Below, piece after piece: positions 22,056 through 32,230 of a stretch of DNA of 64,000 nt. The first letter of the stretch is position 1; the number at the start of each line of letters is the position of its first letter. A model generated the notes under the pieces. It saw nothing but the letters and a program-made list of their open reading frames with translations, made no database searches and was not told the DNA's origin. Position numbers and translations under genes: made by a program. Source of the stretch: Undaria pinnatifida (lineage: Eukaryota > Sar > Phaeophyceae > Laminariales > Alariaceae); assembly GCA_012845835.1 (NCBI GenBank), contig JABAKD010000004.1, forward strand, positions 6,863,765-6,927,764, in the 5' to 3' direction.

Positions 22056-22441
22056 ACTCTGGTATACAGCGAAAGCGTACCCACACAACACGACGACACA
22101 CAATGGCCTGTGATAGCACAAGAATAGCAGGAGGGTTTTTTTATTGGAAGGACTCCGATGCATCCTCCAATATGGGCTTAGCATGTTTGGAAAAACAAGC
22201 AAACCTGCCTGTTCAACGGGGGTCTCCTACCCGACATCATACTGGGATACCTTTTATTGTATGGAGACACACACGAACACCCCTCCCTCCGCCGCCGCCC
22301 CACCGAAGGTCAAACCCGTCAGAGTTGTACGAACTACTCGACAGGCGATGCCATCCCTGTAACTTTCGAGCCATCCCTGCCGAAGCTCTAGTCCGCTAGA
22401 GCATTATCTCCAACTTTCAATTACCCCCCCCCCCCACCATT
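22056..22441. other. No gene recognised; poly-C tract
   Basis: Ends in a C run (22425-22435). Long frame overlap (21869-22399 plus) starts in the B element and shows no domain. Confidence 0.35.
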
Positions 22442-22738
22442 GACCCAGGATAGGATAGGGGGGGGCGGGTCCATTTTTAAGGGCCTTTGTTTTTCAGTGA
22501 CCCATGGTCACTCGCGCGAGTGACTCCCTGTTCCTTTGCAGTCTTAAGCTTTGGTGCTATTCTAATCTGGCGACATGAATCAGCAACGCAATAATTAGCC
22601 ACGCTGCGCCAAGCATGCAGTGTAAAGTGGTTTCGTCCGTGAGGTACTACGGCGTCACTCGTGCGAGTATGACAGTATGACAGCTTAGATCCGGTAATGA
22701 AAAACGGAGGTACCCACCCACCTACCGTAGCCTTGATC
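22442..22738 (-). mobile_element. Family A MITE with perfect target duplication
   Basis: Left end GACCCAGGATAGGATAGGGG, right end CTACCGTAGCCTTGATC. Flanked by CATT at 22438-22441 and 22739-22742. Carries the perfect 18-bp palindrome GTCACTCGCGCGAGTGAC at 22507-22524. Confidence 0.92.
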
Positions 22739-22835
22739 CATTGTGTCGTTCATCTCTTTCCGGGCGGGCCTTGGAACATTCGGATGGACACCCTTACCGT
22801 ACCAAGCGTCCTCCTCACCTTAAGACCTACCCAGC

Positions 22836-23103
22836 CACGCGTGCTACGATAAAGGTATAACCTTTTTTGGCAAGAGTGGTTTCTGAAGGACGAGTCTCCT
22901 TAAACCCCCCAAAAATTGGAAATATTGGCAATGCTTTCGGCATGATTCTCGTACGCAGTACCCACGCCATGGGGTAGAGTGTAGCAGCTTTAGTTTTCGC
23001 TCCAAATCAGTTTTTGGGATAAAACATACCGGGTATCTCGTAAGCTCTTAAAATTGATAAACCTCGGAAAAAAGGCGGCGCGCCTCTATCGTAGCACCCG
23101 CAT
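22836..23103 (+). mobile_element. Family B MITE
   Basis: Left end CACGCGTGCTACGATAAAGG, right end CTCTATCGTAGCACCCGC. Forward interior with ACCCACGCCATGGGG and TAAGCTCTTAAAATTG. Confidence 0.8.
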
Positions 23104-23590
23104 CCAACAGCAGCGACTGGGGTTTGTTGACGCATAGCTAGGCTACACGTCAGAGGCGCAATTAATTGATGTTTTTTTGTTTTTTATAGTAGGTTCCCAG
23201 TTGAGGAGCGTTGCCAACATATTTATATATATATTTGTATAAGCAAAACTAAAAGTGCAATCTGATCCGCAAATCCCTTGGCCATGGAAAAAATATTTCT
23301 GGTTTGTTTAAACAACAACAAAAGCTTTCCGACGATTTAATTTGATTAACAGGTCAGAGAGCATTGTCGCCATTCGGAGAAAAACGTGTTTTCATCTATC
23401 GCAGAGCACGCGTCTTTTGCCAAATCCTTCCAATAAACAGCCTAGGTCGTAGGGGTTACTTTCTGGGGCCAAGAGCACGGTAGGGCGTCATCGACTATCT
23501 GTATGCCCGGCGTAGGGTGACTGACGGGGAGATCGCTCTTGGTACCCGACGAGGGACCACCAGGCGGAGAAGATAAGAAGTAGAAAGTAT
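23104..23590. other. B-like remnants, no gene
   Basis: A degraded reversed B pattern (CCGACGATTTAATTTGATTAA, CATCTATCGCAGAGCACGCG) lies between about 23260 and 23415. Nothing else recognised. Confidence 0.35.
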
Positions 23591-23837
23591 TAGCCGTTCT
23601 ACGATAGCCCTCCCATTTTTTCTGCAACGAAATCGCCGGTTTTAAAACTAGCTCCAGCTCGTAACGCCTGAAATACGGAGACCCTTACCACTACGACGTC
23701 ATCGTTTGATCGTCCTTTGCAAACAAGGAAATACATGTGGATACTTTTTCCGTAGCACGTTTTCTCGTGTCGAGTAGCCATGAAACGTTCGTCAAAGAAA
23801 TAGCCGGTACTGGGGGACGGATGTCGTAGAATCAGTC
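23591..23837 (-). mobile_element. Family F MITE
   Basis: Left end TAGCCGTTCTACGATAGCCC, right end TGTCGTAGAATCAGTC, 247 bp. Matches the copies at 39697 and 41790 in reverse: CGAAATCGCCGGTTTTAAAA, ACGACGTCATCG, GTGTCGAGTAGCCATGAAAC. Flanks GTAT/ATAT differ by one base. Confidence 0.8.
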
Positions 23838-24180
23838 ATATATTTTAAAGTACTGACCAGATGGGGCGTTGCCCGCTGATGATATCAAGGGTATGTGATA
23901 CAGTATACCCCAAAGGGGCGGTGGTACACCAACGTTTCGTTCCCTTTCGGTAAACAATGAGCTCCGCCGCATCTCCGAAGCTGCTACCATCACACACACC
24001 AAAATACCATATAGCAACTCAGACATGTCTCCAAGCATACATCAACAGCGGGGGGGGAGGGGGGGGGCGTGAGCAACTCGCACTACTCGTAGAGACTGTG
24101 TGCCCCACACACACGAAAAACGTGTTGTTTGGCGTCTTGTTCGGAGCAGGGTAGTGTACTAAAAATGTAAACAGCAACTA
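23838..24180. other. No gene recognised
   Basis: G run near 24051-24067. No domain or terminal repeat seen. Confidence 0.35.
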
Positions 24181-24448
24181 GACGCGTGCTACGATGGAGG
24201 TAGCACTTTTCGCCATTTTTGTTTTCTGAGTGCCGGGACCCCCTAACTCAAAATCGTCGGAAAGATAATACCTTTTTTTTTGCATGATTCTCGTTGTGCA
24301 ACTTAAGCCATGGGATTTTTCATCCGGTAGCAGTAGTCATTTTTTCTCCAAAATCAGTTTTCGCCTTAAAGAGGTCTTAAGCTCCCGAATTGAGGAACCT
24401 CAGAAAAAAAAACAATGGTTGGTGCACCTCGGCCGTAGCATGGGTGCC
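24181..24448 (+). mobile_element. Family B MITE
   Basis: Left end GACGCGTGCTACGATGGAGG, right end CACCTCGGCCGTAGCATGGG. Interior includes CATGATTCTCGTTGTGCAAC and GAGGTCTTAAGCTCCCGAAT. Confidence 0.85.
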
Positions 24449-24459
24449 ATATCATGTTT

Positions 24460-24537
24460 ACAGCTGCCACTCGCGCGAGTGATCCAGAGCTACTTGCAGC
24501 AAACGCCCCAAACGTGACCCCCATACTGTAGCCCGGA
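24460..24537 (+). mobile_element. Family A 3' fragment
   Basis: GCCACTCGCGCGAGTGATCC and the terminal block CCATACTGTAGCCCGGATT. Confidence 0.55.
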
Positions 24538-24678
24538 TTACCCCGGGGCTGACCTCAAACGTTTCTGCAAACCATCAGCTGTTGTGGATGGAGGTATAAG
24601 CCTCTTCAAGTGAGGTACGGTCCCCAGAAACGAAATTTGACAACCTCTGCGGCGCAGGGGTCCAATGCGGATAGCATT

Positions 24679-24921
24679 GACGAATGATACGATAGAGGTA
24701 TACGTTTGTTTGGCAATTATCATTTTTTGACGTGACGGGGCTCCTTAACTCAAAATCGTCAGAAATGGGACATTTTTTCCTCCATGAGTCTCGTCGTGTA
24801 CCAGGGCCATGGGGCTTTATTCGTCTTCAAGATTCATGTTTTGGGAAAGAGAGGTCTTAAGCACCAAAAACTGAGGAACTCCCGGGAAAACAAGGCGTGC
24901 ACCTCTATCGTAGCACGCGTC
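24679..24921 (+). mobile_element. Family B MITE with perfect target duplication
   Basis: Left end GACGAATGATACGATAGAGG, right end CTATCGTAGCACGCGTC, 243 bp. Flanked by CATT at 24675-24678 and 24922-24925. Confidence 0.9.
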
Positions 24922-25499
24922 CATTGGAATCGTGTTACCCTAGAGATGCGCCAGATCGTTCTTTTTCTGGGGCTCATGACCTATTGAGGAGGCCCATCTT
25001 ATGCCTTCTCAGGCAAACCCTGATTTTGTTTGCACTTAAATCGCAACCCGATAGCATAATCTCATGCCCTACTGCAGAAGGTATGACACGAAACTCGACT
25101 CCAAGAAAATCGCGAAAATCCGACGAATTTTCGGTTGGTTCTCGAAAGTCCCGTCGTTCAGAACACGTTTTCACTCATGAAACAAGAAAACGCTACTTCA
25201 GTCGTAACATGTGCCATTTGTAGCATCCGCTGTAATGCGCGAGCAATATTCCAACACGCCACTCGGTATAGTTCCTCACTAGCAGAGCCCCAGATATCTC
25301 AGTCAGGAATGGTTTATGTTTAGCGTTTAGTTGTTACGATTACGTTAGCACGCGTATCTCTAGAGAGGCGAGACCCGACTGTATGCCAGTGGATCCTGGC
25401 CATGGCCAGCGTGTACGGTGAGGCGGGGGGGGGGAGGGGGCACCGGGGTCGCACCGAGCGACAAGGGGGGCTAAACGGCCGAAGATCCTTCTTACGAAA
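24922..25499. other. No gene recognised; small B-like remnants
   Basis: CCCGTCGTTCAGAACACG near 25150 resembles the reversed B interior. A G run lies near 25423-25440. Confidence 0.35.
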
Positions 25500-26040
25500 G
25501 GGGAGAGGCACGTTTTTGGTCGTAGTATTTTTTATGGCTGACATGCGAGGTGCAATTTTTTCGTTATGGTTTGCACAAGTTAATTATGTCCTAGACTGGT
25601 TATCTGTTAGTTCTCTGTCCCCTCAAGCCAACGGCTTTCTGTAACGGGCGTCTAATGGCTGCTCGGCACGAGGAATTGCGCCATGAAAACTATACTTTAT
25701 TTGTTTGTATTGCAAAGGAAGGAGTATCGAACGATGGCGTCGGGGTGGGCAAGGGGTACGGTAAAAGGATAGGAGAGAGGCACGGTCTTGGTCATAACAT
25801 TTTTCGTGGCTATGAAGCGAGGGGCTACTTTTTTCTGCTGATTCCAAAAGTTAATTCTGTCATTGGCTGGGTATCTGATAGTTCCCTACCCCTTCAAACC
25901 AACTACGTTCTGTAACGGACGCCTGATGGCTGCTCGCCACGATAAATGACGCTGTGAGTACAATACTCTTAAATGATTGTTTTTCATATTGCAAAGGGTT
26001 ATCGAACGATGACGTCGGAGTGGGCAAGGGGGAACCGTAC
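25500..26040. repeat. Two-unit tandem duplication, period about 271 bp, related to family F
   Basis: AGAGGCACG, GTTAATT, TGGTTATCTGTTAGTTC-like, GTAACGGGCGTCTAATGGCT and CGAACGATGGCGTCGG occur in unit 1 and recur 270-271 bp later. The part with GATGACGTCGG and the ATACGGCCACGAGTTGGTTT block (to about 26120) matches the interior of family F. Confidence 0.75.
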
Positions 26041-26694
26041 TATTTTCGGGAGATACGGCCACGAGTTGGTTTTAAAACCGTCGATTTCGCTAAAGAAAAG
26101 TTGGAGAGGCTACCACAGAACGACTCCATACCTACGCGCCATGGGAATCGTCCATCTGTGGATGAACTATCATTTTCGATGAAAATCTGTGCTTGGGTGA
26201 AAAAAATGTATAAAGCTTTCTTCAGGTGACAAAAACGTTCGAAAACAAAGCAGATGCACCCCTACCAGTAGCACCATTAGAAGCATGCGCCCGAGACAGA
26301 AATACTAGCCTACCGTGGAACAGGCCCACGCACGTCCACGACACCCTTACGTTGTGTCAATTTGCGGCTCCAGAGTTGTTTTCCGGCATATTATTTATTT
26401 AATTTCCGGACAAACTGACACCCTGAAGCAAGAAGGGGGTCGATCATACTCTGTTCCAGTTGCACAAGCTATGCATGAGCATATAAAACAGACTGTTTCG
26501 TGTCAGCGATGGCAACGTCGTCAATCAAGGCAGCTCTGGTACCGTGAAGTGTTGAGCCTTCTGTGCTGCATAGTCAACACTACACAGGGCAGCAATCAAC
26601 ACTACCAGCAGGAAACCAACATGTTGGTTTACGCTGCTCCACGTTTGTATGGTTTGCTGACCCTATATATCTCCGTAGCTGTAGGAACCAATAC
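26041..26694. other. F-like tail, then no gene recognised
   Basis: 26041-26130 continues the F interior to CTACCACAGAACGACTCC. A 127-codon plus frame follows (26315-26698) without a recognisable domain. Confidence 0.35.
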
Positions 26695-26741
26695 CTGAAC
26701 AATCAACGCATTCTGCAAGTACTGCACCTCGATACGGTCAA
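26695..26741 (-). CDS. Possible 47-nt exon, unrecognised gene
   Basis: On the minus strand the acceptor CTTTGTTTGCAG precedes TT plus 15 codons encoding DRIEVQYLQNALIVQ. A GTATTG donor follows. The strong pyrimidine tract and CAG|GTATTG border make this one of the better splice-bounded candidates, but the family is unrecognised and the segment is short. Confidence 0.35.
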
Positions 26742-27414
26742 CTGCAAACAAAGGCAAGATGTGGTTGACGAAGCAACACTTGGCCAGCACACGCCAGACG
26801 AAGGTCACCGTAGAACGGGGATACCTCCATTTTAATTACGTACCGAGCTAAGGTGATTCGAATATGGCAGGGCTTGTCGCGGGTCGAGTCGGCCGGCTCC
26901 GGTCTGGGTGCCCGGATCCCACCCGTGATAATTGAAGCGCCCAGGCCCCACCCATGAATTTCTCACACCTGCTCACGGAACCCGACTCGACCCGCGAGGT
27001 TTTCAGGAACTCCCGATCCGACAAGCATGTCGTATCACTACCCGTGAAAAGCACTTGAAAAATAGCCTACGTATATTTATATGTTGTTCTTGCAGCGTAA
27101 AACTTGGTTACCCACTAGCGCGAGGGGCTCTGCGTCGCCATAGGAAACAGCCCTAAAAGCGAATTGAAGGCACTACCACGCAGTGTAGCTTTGGTCGTCA
27201 CCCACAGGCACCGTGGTCACCTCCCCTTCCCGGCCTGTGTGTGCCCCCCCGCACGCTACACGAAACCCGCGAAAATGAAAGCATCGGAATACGCGCTTTG
27301 AGGGTGAACACGAGAACCACGCTGCCGAAAAGTTGCACCTTTTGTTTCCGGAGGCCTCGGTCTCGGGGAAGCTGAATGCCTCGCTCAGGCAACAACTGAC
27401 TAGAAGAATTATAG
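26742..27414. other. No gene recognised; spaced inverted repeat
   Basis: CGGGTCGAGTCGG near 26880 is the inverse of CCGACTCGACCCG near 26985. The intervening 90 bp contains a second partial pairing. Function unknown. Confidence 0.4.
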
Positions 27415-27687
27415 TGCTATAGGAGACTCGATGAACAATGCAGTAAAACAAATAAAATTGCGATTGCCAAGCGAACGTCGAAAGCTCTGACGATTGCGGA
27501 TTTAGAAGCCCAGCGTGGTTCAGACAGATATCGTTTCAGCGAAACGCTCTACCGACCTCCTGGCATGCATCAAGACTCGCCGAAGCACCTCACCAGGCAA
27601 GGGGCGAAGAACTTCAGGGAGCCGCCCACCGCAGGCCCAATGAACGGCGAGCTGCAGAGAAAGGAGAACCCGTCCTGCGATATCAAG
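27415..27687 (+). CDS. Possible exon, unrecognised gene
   Basis: The frame is open from 27415 to a GTATAAG donor-like site after 27687. It encodes segments such as AIAKRTSKALTIADLEAQRG and PPGMHQDSPKHLTRQGAKNF. The composition is protein-like and the exon would end in AAG|GTATAAG. A possible acceptor is TGCTATAG at 27415-27422, with a poor pyrimidine tract. I do not recognise the family. Confidence 0.35.
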
Positions 27688-27911
27688 GTATAAGCATAGT
27701 CGCCAAAAAACGGAGAAAGTATCATATTCTGCACTACGTTGCCGTGGGTTATTTGCACCGCTATTCGCACCCCTCCTTTGCCTGGGCGTTGGTCGTTGCT
27801 CCCGTCTACACGCAACAAAAAAAAATGCAGGGAGAGGGAGATGACAAGATTGCTGAGAATTCGGGGGGTCGTGTCCGTATATAAATTATGGACAAAAAGT
27901 AACAATACGGT

Positions 27912-28157
27912 GGAGAAGCCATCCCACTGCAGGAGGCGCAGCAGATTCCAAAAAATGTCAGAGCTCCAAGCATGAGGAGCAGGGCAATATCAACACCACC
28001 CGAAATATGACTTGGAAATCATTCTTTCGTGCACCCCGACCAAGCGTCCAAGCCGTAGTCCTGAAACAGATGTAAATTATATAATTAATATTAGAATTTT
28101 ACCGGGAGTTCCCGACTTGATGATGTCAGCCCTTACCGCGCTGCATAGGGATGGCTC
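27912..28157 (+). mobile_element. Family C MITE, degraded
   Basis: Left end GAGAAGCCATCCCACTGC, right end GGGATGGCTC. Interior holds GAGCTCCAAGCATGAGGAGC and ACCCCGACCAAGCGTCC. Confidence 0.65.
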
Positions 28158-28251
28158 GGACGTTCCTCTATAGTGCTAGCTGCCTGAAGACTGCCGGTTG
28201 CACGCGATAGTGCGTGGTGACATCGCTGGATGACACATGTGGGGAAAACAC

Positions 28252-28365
28252 CTGGTAGTAATATGTGTGGAGCCGTACGTGTTGCAGCCACATGGTGCCG
28301 GTACAAATTCCGGCTGGCACATCAGCACTATAAAGGGATGATTCATGTAGCGTTACCCGCATTAT
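28252..28365 (-). CDS. Possible 38-codon exon, unrecognised gene
   Basis: After ACCATCAAG on the minus strand, 114 nt encode IMRVTLHESSLYSADVPAGI followed by a segment ending in LHTYYYQ. A CAG|GTGTTT donor follows. The frame is also open upstream to 28512, so the true 5' border is uncertain. No domain recognised. It lies on the same strand as the candidate at 26741-26695, but their phases do not join directly. Confidence 0.35.
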
Positions 28366-28660
28366 CTTGATGGTTTTTGCTTTGGGATGAGTGACACATG
28401 GTACGATAGACGACGAGCACCATTTTGGCTGTGAGCTTTCCCGACTTAATGAGCTCTTCCGACACCCTTCCACCCAGAACCGAGCTCGAGCACACTGAAA
28501 AGTACAATCCAATTATCGAACCCGTGGCCGAGGTATACCTCGTACAAACAATCATTTCGCAACACAAGTGTGACGTTCCGAAGATTTCAGCAACGATATT
28601 GATGCTGTTAATAGTAGTAATTTTAGTTGAACATGATTGCCAGTAGGTTTAGGAGCCTCG
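28366..28660. other. No gene recognised
   Basis: Short frames on both strands; nothing supportable. Confidence 0.35.
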
Positions 28661-28956
28661 GACCAATGGTGCGGTACGGGGGGTATATTTTTTTACTGCC
28701 TTTAGGGCAATTTTCCTTCAGTGGCTCGGTATCACTCGCGCGAGTGACCCCCCTGTTCCTTGCGGTAACGGTGTTTCTTTCTTTCTTTCGTGCTGCTATA
28801 ACATTCTCGATATGAACACGGAGAGGGATGGTTAGCTACGCTGCAACAAACAAATCGCCGAATGTATTTTTTGTCGGTGAGGTACAGAGTCACTCGCGCG
28901 AGTGGCTCATACCCGGCGGTCAAAGTTTGGGGTACCCAGCTACCGTAGCCTTGATC
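28661..28956 (-). mobile_element. Family A MITE, reverse
   Basis: Left end GACCAATGGTGCGGTACGGG, right end CTACCGTAGCCTTGATC. Landmarks ATCACTCGCGCGAGTGACCC and GAGTCACTCGCGCGAGTGGC. Flanks do not match. Confidence 0.85.
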
Positions 28957-29532
28957 TGAACCGAACACAGAAAAGCGGCGCTAGCCAAAACGTGCTACCT
29001 CCATCGTAGCTCGCGTCGAGTCCGGATCCAGGTTGTAGCGGGGGGCTCCCGAATAGTGACGGTTTAGTAGTGCTGCTACTGCTTTCTATGGTGCCGGTGA
29101 ATTCGCATTGCAACGACCGAAGCTCTCTAGGGTAAAACGAACCATCCCGCGAAAGGGGTTACACCTTCCGCGGCAAACGTGTTTCGTGACGGGTGAGCCC
29201 CTCGATGTGTGGAACTATCGCCATGACGAGTGAACCCCTCGAGGTGTGGAAGTATCGCCTACCTCTATCGTAGCACACGTCCCACGGAGGGGAAAGAGGA
29301 TACCGTAACAGAACCCGCCCCACTTCTCTTCCTGTCCTGTAGACGCCACCACAACACCTCTGGTGTAGTACAGTAGCATACCCTTGGTCTGTGCACCTCA
29401 CCCACTCAAGAAAGCGAGTTTGGCCAGTGCCTTTATACCTTCATGCGCTTCTAGGGAAGCATTTAGCGGCAACTGCAGCAGCGGCGGCGGCGCGGCTACA
29501 TGTATCCGCGCTACGTTTCCACGCGTCAGTCA
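28957..29532. other. Small duplicated block, no gene
   Basis: A block GTGACGGGTGAGCCCCTCGA is repeated within 40 bp (ATGACGAGTGAACCCCTCGA) around 29186-29245. B-terminus-like CTCTATCGTAGCACACGTC occurs near 29263. Confidence 0.4.
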
Positions 29533-29788
29533 GACGCGTGCTACGATAGAGGTGGTGATATGTTTCGCCTGAAAAGGGTTCCGAACGACGGGGCTCCTAA
29601 ACCCAAAATGGTTGGAAATACCATATTTTTATTTTATTTATGATTTTCGTTGTATATCTTAGGCTGTGGGATTTTTCATCCAGTACCAGTGTTTTTCCTC
29701 AAATCTGTTTTTGAGAGATATCTTAAGCTCCTAAAGGTGAAATGCCTAGGGGAAAAAGTAGTCCATCTCCATCGTGGCATCGCACGTC
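29533..29788 (+). mobile_element. Family B MITE
   Basis: Left end GACGCGTGCTACGATAGAGG, right end CTCCATCGTGGCATCGCACG then TC. Its right end lies 4 bp from the donor of the candidate minus-strand exon at 29860-29793. Confidence 0.82.
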
Positions 29789-29792
29789 ATAC

Positions 29793-29860
29793 CTTTCTAA
29801 GACCGAGCGTCTCCAGCTCGATGGTTACGGGACCGGCCATGTCGCGTTCCCCAATAATGC
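29793..29860 (-). CDS. Possible 68-nt exon, unrecognised gene
   Basis: On the minus strand GTCGCCACAG precedes GC plus 22 codons encoding IIGERDMAGPVTIELETLGL then RK. An AAG|GTATGA donor follows. Both borders are good and the sequence looks like a conserved protein segment, but I cannot name it. A plus-strand frame also covers this region. Confidence 0.38.
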
Positions 29861-30041
29861 CTGTGGCGACACAAAAAGACGGACGACAAAAGGGGAGGGG
29901 TACTAATTTCATGCATAGCCGTGATCGCATGACCACAGAGTGTCGAAATGCATGTGCCAGTACAGGTCTGGCACGTATGTGCGCCGGTTTCCTATTTCAT
30001 TGTTTTATTTCTTGGCGGAAGTATGACTTGCCTCAGCTAGA

Positions 30042-30341
30042 ATGATGTATCTGTGTATCCCTTTTGATTCGTTGAAATTGTTCCCTGGGGCATTTTTCCA
30101 CTGCAAAATGACCGGATCCTGTTCTGTGACCACGGACTTGATCATGCGAGTTAGTGTGGGAACAACAACAACAGAGCCGACTATGAGAGGGGAGTCCGGG
30201 GAGCACTACAACATGTACCGCCCCAGGAGTGACTTTGAGCAACCCCTCGGATCGGACGCGGTGATGCAATCCATGGCTGGGGTCTCCACTAAGAGTGTCC
30301 GGACGTGTGTCGCGACAGGGGGTAATACTTTGGGCGGTTGA
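30042..30341 (+). CDS. Possible coding segment, unrecognised
   Basis: A 99-codon plus frame includes TTDLIMRVSVGTTTTEP and SDFEQPLGSDAVMQSMAGVS, which look protein-like. A GGG|GTAATA site near 30320 could be a donor. The other strand also has a long frame here, so the direction is uncertain and no family is recognised. Confidence 0.25.
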   Translation: MMYLCIPFDSLKLFPGAFFHCKMTGSCSVTTDLIMRVSVGTTTTEPTMRGESGEHYNMYRPRSDFEQPLGSDAVMQSMAGVSTKSVRTCVATGGNTLGG

Positions 30342-30504
30342 AACGATTAAAGCTTCTGGATAACATAGAACTACCGAGCGTGTTGCATGAATGCCGTACA
30401 TATTATCTAAATCGCATCCGCTCTCTATCCCTAGCCCTTGGGGTCGATCACGTTCGCCTTCGCCTGAAACCAGTTACTTGGAAGAGGTATGTGGCTCCTT
30501 GGCC

Positions 30505-30590
30505 CCCGTTAGAGCCCCCGAATCCATCCCTATACAAATTCCAAGTACATTTGTCCCCAAAAAGGGCTTTCCAGATGTAAAGACTTAATA
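30505..30590 (+). repeat. Repeat family G, copy 1
   Basis: Shares GAGCCCCCGAATCC, CTATAC, AAGTA-TTGTCCCC and GGCTTTCCAG-type blocks with 31262-31430 and 60605-60690. Confidence 0.7.
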
Positions 30591-30599
30591 AACAATTAG

Positions 30600-30925
30600 G
30601 GCCTTTCACGGGCATGGTCCCGCCCGTGAGTGCGGTCGGAATGTCTCCTGATCACGCGGGTCACGCCAGGCCGGTTCGAGAGGTGTTCCATGAAATTGCA
30701 TGGGCTGGGTCCGGTCGGGAGGTTTCCCACAGTAATAGTTGCATTTTGTCAAGTCAAAGTGGTTGGTTGAGCGCCTCAAGGGAGGAACTAGCGAGTATCG
30801 TCTAAACGTCGTTCGTGTTTTCAAACCAAAAATGTCGAGAGTAGTGTGTATCTCCTGTCGGGGTGCACCTTCGGTTATATTTTTATCAAAATGTCAGTAT
30901 TCGAGTGATGTAGAGGGCTCCTCAA
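30600..30925. other. No gene recognised
   Basis: GC-rich start with CACGGGCATGGTCCCGCCCGTG, a short imperfect inverted repeat at about 30607-30628. Otherwise nothing identified. Confidence 0.35.
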
Positions 30926-31186
30926 GACGCGCGCTACGACAGAAGTTCACCACATTTCGTCTGAGATTTCTCAGTCTATGGAGCTTACGACATGCCCCGC
31001 TTAACCCGGAAACGATTTTGGAGAAGAAAAAAGGTGCTACCGGATGAAAAAATTCCACGGCCTAGGTATACCAAGAGAATCTCGCAACAAAAAATGGCCT
31101 ACTTCCGACGATCTCAGGATAGAGAGCCCCGCCCTCCAGAAACCGTTTTAGACGAAAAAAGTGCCACCTTTATCGTAGCACGCGTC
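30926..31186 (-). mobile_element. Family B MITE
   Basis: Left end GACGCGCGCTACGACAGAAG, right end TTTATCGTAGCACGCGTC. Reverse interior with CCACGGCCTAGGTATACC and TTCCGACGATCTCAGGAT. Confidence 0.83.
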
Positions 31187-31261
31187 TCACACGACCTTGA
31201 AATAATAGACGTGCTATTAAAATCAAAAATCTCTATCGCAGACGTTGTATGTATGACGGGG

Positions 31262-31430
31262 CTTCTTGACCCCTTCACAGCCCCCCAATCCCTCCCTAAA
31301 CTAGCTTGAAGTAAAGTTGTCCCCCAAGAGGGTTTCCACTAGTGACGGCTGAAGAGCCCCCAAATTTCCTCCCTATATCAAGTTTAAGTAAAGTTGTTTC
31401 CAAAAGGGGTTCCCAATTGTGGAGGCGCTA
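31262..31430 (+). repeat. Repeat family G, two tandem units
   Basis: Two roughly 75-80 bp units: CCCAATCCCTCCCTAAACTA then AGTAAAGTTGTCCCCCAAGA, followed by CCCCCAAATTTCCTCCCTAT then AGTAAAGTTGTTTCCAAAAG. Confidence 0.82.
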
Positions 31431-32059
31431 AACCGAATTCGTCAGACGTTTTACCCTCGTTTTGCAGTACGTGTGAAATCAAATACGTAGGCCATGGGAT
31501 TGTTGCTTCTAGTTTTCTCCACGATCAGTTCGGCCGAAGTATAGAGCTCCTTTGCACGTGAGCAGTCTCAGAAACTAAAACTGGTCCGACTTCAACCTCC
31601 GTAATATCCGTCTATCCAATCGGCATTGCTGGGAGTCCCTGACTCTATCGGGCTATCGGTATTCACTGAAACACGCTACGGTTTAAGCCACTCCTCCTTT
31701 GTTATTGCGCTATTATCTTGAGAAGCCCTGAACATCTCACCCCAGCTTAACTTTGGACGTCTGGTAATGTAGACGTAGCACTGTTTTGGTTTTTGTTTTC
31801 TTCTCGTTAATTTCGGGACACCTTTTAACCCACCATCGATAAAAGTTTGTTCTTCAGTTTTTGTTCTGTTTTATACTTCGACCACGATAATTTTCATGGT
31901 CGGTCGCCCCGGTGGCGTATCATGTCATCCTCGAGCCTGCTCTAGGTCAGTTTCGTGAGCTCCAATCCCCCCGAGTGCATTCTCGTTAAAAATCGTGGGG
32001 ACTTTTTGTTGTGCACAAAAATTGATTTGAGGAAAGCGAAAAAGCTTGAGTTTGCAACA
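31431..32059. other. No gene recognised; weak B-like remnants
   Basis: Blocks such as TACGTAGGCCATGGGATTG (31483) resemble the B middle. No complete element. Confidence 0.35.
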
Positions 32060-32230
32060 CTCGATAAACAACCGGCGAGCAGAGGGATTGCTGAACCCTA
32101 TGCGCGACAAAATTGAAGGGCAAGGCGGGGAGAAGGGACGACAATTGTGACCACGGCTTGTCCAGAAGCTGGAATGAATATGTGTGAAAAAAATGAGTAA
32201 AATAAAATAACATGTTTGCCGGCTTGTACT
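32060..32230. repeat. Repeat family H, copy 1
   Basis: CCTATGCGCGA, GGCGGGGAGAAGGG and TGTGACCACGGCTTGTCCAG, followed by an AT-rich tail, recur inverted at 54270-54460. On the minus strand both copies encode LLDKPWSQ and, further on, AHR in the same spacing, so either nucleotide or protein conservation could be responsible. Confidence 0.65.

Noticed and set aside
21869-22399. 176-codon plus frame as a gene
   Set aside because: It starts inside a degraded B element and has a Pro-rich, low-complexity end; no domain or splice logic.
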